A DNA stretch of 64,000 nt from Mesorhabditis belari (taxonomy: Eukaryota > Nematoda > Chromadorea > Rhabditida > Rhabditidae), in the NCBI GenBank assembly GCA_958450365.1, contig CAUEEP010000922.1, positions 1,550,001-1,614,000 of the forward strand. Direction: 5' to 3'. This document shows, piece by piece, positions 59,095 through 64,000 of this stretch. Position 1 is the first letter of the stretch, and each line of letters starts with the position of its first letter. A model generated the notes under the pieces. It was not told the DNA's origin, ran no database searches, and saw only the letters and a program-made list of their open reading frames with translations. Position numbers and translations under genes: made by a program.

Positions 59095-62000
59095 ATGAAT
59101 TATTTTTACGTTGGTGAATTTCGCGAATTTCGGGCTTATGAGCTCTTTGCATCGAGAAGCGGTGTTCAACTTTTTTGTCGAGAAGGGAATTCTGTTGAAA
59201 GACGAATGGCTATTGGCGTGCCTCGAGTTTCTTTATGGAAGATCTGTGCTCAGGAATCAGGTAGTGCTTTTATTCTAACATACGTTTAACAATAGCCCAG
59301 TCTTACTTTTGTTAGTCAGTTTTCAGACAAATTCTTATGGCATTATTTTAAGCAGCCCATCCGAGTCAACGCACTTGTCTTCGAACAATGGCTCAACACA
59401 GATCTAGCCGACTCTTCTTATCCAACGATTGGGCAAATAGAGTTGGATCTAAATGCAGAACGATTAGAACTGCCTTCACAACTGATTCTTCAAGTAAGCT
59501 TTGAACTAAACTAAACTAAATTTGAAGCTTTCTTTTTTCTTGTTTCCTTTTTGATCGTAAATTAATTGCTTGTCTATTTAGATCGCAAGTCTCACAGATA
59601 TTGGAATGTCAGCGCATGGCCAGTTGAACGGTTTCACACACGATGTGGTTGACGATTCAGGATTTGAACCTCTACAAGAAAAAGATCAGGAATCATACAT
59701 GAAAGAGGTTTGAATTTAAACTTTTTAGTAGCAAAAGATTTGATGTTGATTCAGAGAAATATATCCTGTATTCTAGACTTCAAAGAGGTGTTTACTTTTT
59801 GAGGCGAACGATGGAGCGAATCATGTGAAACTTCTCGAATATTATCCAACACCATTTCTTTCATTGAAAGTACGTCCTGGAGCCAAGGTTTGTTGACTTA
59901 GAATAGAATTACCTATGTGCTTCATTTTAGATTTTAATGCTACCTCAAACTCGCATAAGACGTGGAACCTTTTATTTGACAGCGAAAAATTGTCAACTAC
60001 TCGGCGGTGAAGTTGAGAAGTAAGTGTTTGATTGAAAGTTATGGTGCTTGGTGCCATAGTAGTTCGGGGGTAGGGGCAGTTTGTCAACACCGGTTTTTTC
60101 CGAACTCTCCACTAGTTTTAAAAACATTTTCTGGGGTAATTAATTGCGCTGAATCCATTGAAAGCATTTTAAAGCAATTCTGAAAGATTTATATTCCAAT
60201 TTGAGCAACATTTTCAGGTCTTCAAGAGAGGCTCTATTTCCGCTAGATTCAAAGGTCCGGGACTGAATTAAGAGGTTCAAAATCTCAGTAACTGCTTGAA
60301 ATAGCTAGAAAACAGTTACCAAAGCTTAAATAGATACTAAATTAAGAATCTACGCTATTAAAAACTCTAGGAGCAATAATTAGCGCCCTCTGGTTCAATA
60401 GAGACAAATGTACACTGCCCACCCCCTCCCCGAACTACTATAGCACCTGGCACTTTTTCTAAAATCAATTTTAGATACGCTTCTGGGTTGCCCATCGACA
60501 TGTTACGGAAACGATTGAATCTAACGTCTCTCGGGGCAACTTCAGCTTTAACAGGTAGGATCCCATTTAGAAATTTTTGATATTTAGGCTTATGTTTAGT
60601 TCAGGAAAAGAAAATGTTGCCGAAAATGCTCAAGAGCGATCTTCCCCAGCCATATCTATTCCCATTTCAAGCGAGACCACAAAGAAAATGGATCAAAAAG
60701 CTCCCATCAATGATAAAAAGGATGCGACTGTAATAGGGTTTGTGCTTGTGAAAAGCTAGCTTTTAAATTTTATGAAAATTTCCGAACATTTGTTTTTCAG
60801 ACGCATTCCCTCTAGCTCCAACACGACATTTTCTTTACTTGACGATGATGATTTTGAAGACAACACCAATGATGATCCAACAACAAGAAACCAAGTCTCA
60901 TTTATGGGTTTGTTGATTCATTTTAGTTTATTTTATCACTGAACTTTAGAGAGCCAAAATTTAACGATCGAAGAAGAAGATTCATTTGATGCGCCAGCAC
61001 CCTCAGAATTACAACGACTTCGAGAGTATCAAAATGCGAGACGGATAGAGCAACAATTGTCTACATCAAGCACATGCTTACGTCAACAAAAAGAACAAAC
61101 ACCACCATTACAGTCCGACTTTTCGATGACCGACGAGCTACCACCAACCCCATCACCACGGCGGCACTACGATGAACCGGTGATTAATCGGCTACCTTTA
61201 CAAGTAAGTAATAAAAGTGTTGTATTCAAAAATTATTAGAGTAAAATAGTAAAACTTGTAACTTTTTTCGGATAACTTAATAAACCAATACCTTGACCAG
61301 ACTTTAATATTTTTAAAATACATTTAGACGAAAACCCTTTTCTCGGCTCCACCCATAAAACGACCAAGACCCTCAATGCTTACAACAATAAAGCAAGAAC
61401 CGGATGATGTAGAAGTCATTAATCTGGAAGACGAGGATGACGATTGGAAACCCGCACCCAAAACGTTGCAAGGAGCTTTGGAGCAATATGTAAGTTCACA
61501 TGAATGAATAAAATCAATTCAATGGGTAACCTGCTTGACCTGCTTAACTTTATGTTTAGGATAGAAACGAGAGTGGTGAGATCGAGCGAGGAAAAGAAAC
61601 GCCGAAACACTCCGGAAAAGTTGAGGTTATTGGCAGCCAATTTTTGATTTTTGCCTTTAGATTCACGAAAACAGATGGGGGACTCCTTCACCAAATGTTC
61701 GACTTAGCGTTTCAGAGGTATTTTTGTATTAGATTCTTGTTTAAATTCTCTCTTTTAGCCACCAATTCTCACCGCTTTCAAGGAGTTGAAAATTGTTTAC
61801 ATAGCCGACGCGTTGAAGCAAATGCGATACACTGTTGGCAGCTTGAAGAGAAATGTTCAGGTTAGGTCTTGAACAAAAACGTTTAAAAATTTGAGTATTC
61901 GCGTTGATTGGTAATTCCAAAAATCTTGTTTTAGGGAGTAATCGAGAGAGTCGTCGAACCGCTGACAATCGTCGATAGACTGTGGACACAAACGGTGGCG

Positions 62001-62482
62001 ATACGCGTAAGTTGATGTTCAGATTTAAATTTATCAAAAGAACTAGGATGAATCCACTTCGCCAGATGGTATCAATTGTATCATAGCTGGGAAAGTGCTC
62101 GAACAACTTATCGGGATGGCCCCCGATGAGGCGGCGGTTAGTTTTGTTGGGGTTTTGTACTAGTTGTTGCGATTTTCTAGACTTTAAATGCAATTCAAGT
62201 AAAAAACACAGTAAATAACGTGCTCCATGCTCAATTGCTCAATTTTTTAAATTTAGGAAATTCGCCGTTCCTCAAGCGTTCAACGCCGATCCGAGGGTAA
62301 AGCACGACTCGTGGCTCTACAACATGCAATGGAACGCTTAGATTTGATATTCGAAGTAAAACTGTTTCGCTTTTTTTGCCGCTTAAACCTTTAGCATTTA
62401 GATTGAGTTCTTTTCCCGTCGCGAAGTGACACCGGTGATCTGTGATTTACAGACTCTCGCTCAAAGGTTGAACATGCTGTGA
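59095..62482 (+). CDS. RMI1: RecQ-mediated genome instability protein 1 (RMI1-type)
   Basis: About 15 exons. The N-terminal region has helices (LLKDEWLLACLEFLYG, VNALVFEQWLNTDLADSSYP) and an OB fold with LLFEANDGANHVKLLEYYP, RPGAKILMLPQTRIRRGTFY and NCQLLGGEVEKYASGLPIDM, the hallmark of RMI1. The middle is disordered and acidic, with IKQEPDDVEVINLEDEDDD. The C-terminal OB fold reads VIERVVEPLTIVDRLW, INCIIAGKVLEQLIGMA and ends LAQRLNML. RMI1 stabilises the BLM-topoisomerase IIIalpha complex that dissolves double Holliday junctions and shapes crossovers. The start is uncertain: TTAG-ATG at 59095 or ATG at 59138 (frames differ, perhaps one extra T in the T5 run). The junction from exon 1 to 2 is also off by one. 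The distance of about 90 bp from the OTUD6 polyA signal suggests the last gene of an operon. Confidence 0.9.
60040..60455. mobile_element. foldback element in an RMI1 intron
   Basis: Left end GTGCTTGGTGCCATAGTAGT then TCGGGGG; right end CCCCGAACTACTATAGCACC then TGGCAC. About 415 bp between exons encoding GGEVEK and YASGLP; no ORF. Confidence 0.75.
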
Positions 62483-62933
62483 TCGATGTTTGTCTTCCGA
62501 CGATTCAATCTTTTCCCTTTTTAGTAACTTTGTGTATCATTTGATCAATGATTTGTCTTTTTGTATTGATTCGATCATTCTTATCTAAAAAGCTTTTTCT
62601 TCGATCTCAAGTAGTGTAGTCGTTCTCTGTAGTCTTAAACCCAAAATATGTAATGAAAATTTTCTAAACTCAGGCTTCTGCTTAATGAAAGGCACAGATC
62701 AATTCGATTTTTTTCATTTGGCAGACCCATTTATTTAGACAAGCAACAAAAAATGAGAGGAAAAATTTCGTGTTTGTTGGTCCAAAAAGAAATCGACGAC
62801 GACAAAAACAGGGGGCATCCGTAGAGAAAAGCTCTAAAAGAAAACTTAATTCTGGTGATATCGATGAACAGAAGCAAACCTTGGCAAACATGGAATGCCT
62901 TTCAATCGGCACTTTCTCTTGCTTTTAGCTCTT
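62483..62933. other. short convergent intergenic region
   Basis: 3' ends of RMI1 (plus) and mucin-like paralog C (minus) face each other. I see no gene, only T-rich sequence and possible polyA signals. Confidence 0.6.
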
Positions 62934-63996
62934 CTAACTCTCGATAGCCGATGCACGATCCGATTGAGTCTTCATCTGCTCGTCAAAAAGCTTCAACTAA
63001 AGAAAAAGTTTAAATACTGACAAAAATATCTCAAACCTTCTCATAGCCTTTAGTTTGGGTTTTCTCCTTGCGCTTCGTGATGAATGGAATGGAGCCACCC
63101 TTCTTGTAGCTAAAAGAAAAACATTAGTACAGCTCATTTTACTATAACGTTCAGACAATTCGGAGAAAATACCTACTATTTCCAGCTGAAGCAACCGATG
63201 ATGACAAAGATGATGACAACCAGAATGCAGACGCCCACTAAAATGAGGAGTAGAAAATCAAAAGCTTGGTAACACTAGTCGGTTATCAGATTTTTAGGGT
63301 TCAAAACGCGTGCTAGCTTATCTTTCCTACACCTTCGAATTTCCGCAACTAGTCCTTGCCTTTTCAAATGAGCTAAAATATTTGAAACCCTACATGCAAT
63401 TTTCGTTGAAATCGCCATTTTCTCTAGCGGCGGCTCCGAGCCATCAGTGGTAGTGTTGGTGATGTTGGTGATGTTGCTGGTAGAGGAGTAATCATCATAG
63501 TCATCGGTGGTCGTCTTGATGGCGTCCACAGTGGTCGCGTTGATGCGAGGCGCCGGTTTTCTGGTGGTGGTCGTCTTGATGGCGTCCACAGTGGTCGAGT
63601 TGATGCGAGGCGCCGGTTTTCCGGTGGTGGTCGTCGAATCGTTGCCCGGCTTTCCTGGGTTTGAAGAAACAACGGGTACGGGCGTCACTTTGGGATCCAC
63701 TGGTGGACGCGGGGTCTAAACAAAATCCGTATTCGTCTTTGAAAACAACAATTACCGTTGTGGTGTCAGATGCGTTTGTGACACGAGTGTTGTTGCCTAA
63801 AAAGCACAAATTATAGATGAAAGAAGGAAAATCGGCAAATTGGCCACATGAACAATAAAACTTACAATGAGATTTTCAAAAAATCATCAAAACGCAAAAT
63901 TTACAAAAACAAATCCAAAAACTTACCATTTTCTCCTTGAGCAGAAACTTCGGAGAGAAGAAAAACGACAAAAAGAAACGAGAAGACGAGACGCAT
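62934..63996 (-). CDS. small single-pass membrane protein, Thr-rich ectodomain (paralog C)
   Basis: Six exons on the minus strand; the ATG at 63996 is 5 bp from the window edge. The signal peptide is MRLVFSFLFVVFLLSEVSA, nearly identical to paralog B. The ectodomain is Thr/Pro-rich with a duplicated 57-bp unit (KPAPRINSTTVDAIKTTT and again with RINATT) and several Asn-x-Thr sites. The transmembrane helix is GVCILVVIIFVIIGCFSW, followed by KYYKKGGSIPF and a tail ending QSDRASAIES before TAG at 62934. Exon phases and the transmembrane-exon start match paralogs A and B at 14-17 kb, about 47 kb away in opposite orientation. Mucin-like surface protein by composition; function unknown. The donor after AAAATTGCAT is used so that the helix is entered in frame. 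Confidence 0.78.
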
Positions 63997-64000
63997 CGGA

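Overview
The window is nuclear DNA of a nematode, most likely a rhabditid. It has many short introns (about 40-60 bp) with GTAAGT donors and TTTTCAG/TTTTAG acceptors. Several start codons sit immediately after a 3' splice-site consensus, as expected for SL trans-splicing. Co-oriented genes are spaced like operon members, and the set of protein families fits. Intergenic DNA and long introns are full of minisatellites and short inverted-repeat transposons. No species could be assigned from sequence alone.

Layout. Left part (0.7-12.8 kb): one plus-strand annexin gene of 13 exons, whose first intron (6.3 kb) holds a tRNA-Gln gene, tRNA-like elements and many minisatellites. At 14.2-17.1 kb two tandem paralogs encode small single-pass membrane proteins with Thr-rich ectodomains; a third paralog lies on the minus strand at the right edge (62.9-64.0 kb). 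From 17.1 to 22.4 kb there is mainly repeat DNA. At 22.8-25.3 kb lies a secreted Pro/Gln/Asn-rich protein gene, and at 27.3-34.1 kb a probable gene whose introns are full of foldback transposons.

Middle (34.5-46.9 kb): three minus-strand genes, namely a thiol (cysteamine/N-terminal Cys) dioxygenase of the ADO family, a peptide O-xylosyltransferase (SQV-6 type, with a WSC domain) and a C19orf12-like glycine-zipper protein. A plus-strand coiled-coil gene and a minus-strand Ala/Pro-rich secreted protein follow. From 47 to 53.4 kb there are scattered, incompletely resolved exons among large inverted repeats.

Right part (53.5-64 kb): a minus-strand secreted protein built from exon-encoded repeats. 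Then comes a likely plus-strand operon of a TTLL-type tubulin polyglutamylase, an OTUD6-type deubiquitinase and an RMI1-type subunit of the BLM-topoisomerase III complex, with about 100 bp from polyA signal to next start. The third mucin-like membrane protein gene closes the window.

A recurring theme is single-base frameshifts, often in homopolymers and inside conserved protein segments (xylosyltransferase, C19orf12-like, TTLL and others). The annexin, ADO and OTUD6 genes read cleanly. I interpret the shifts mainly as residual assembly indels, and gene models here should be read with that in mind. The most unusual non-coding material is a set of tRNA-like sequences that keep Pol III A and B boxes but have lost the cloverleaf, some of them inside inverted-repeat elements.
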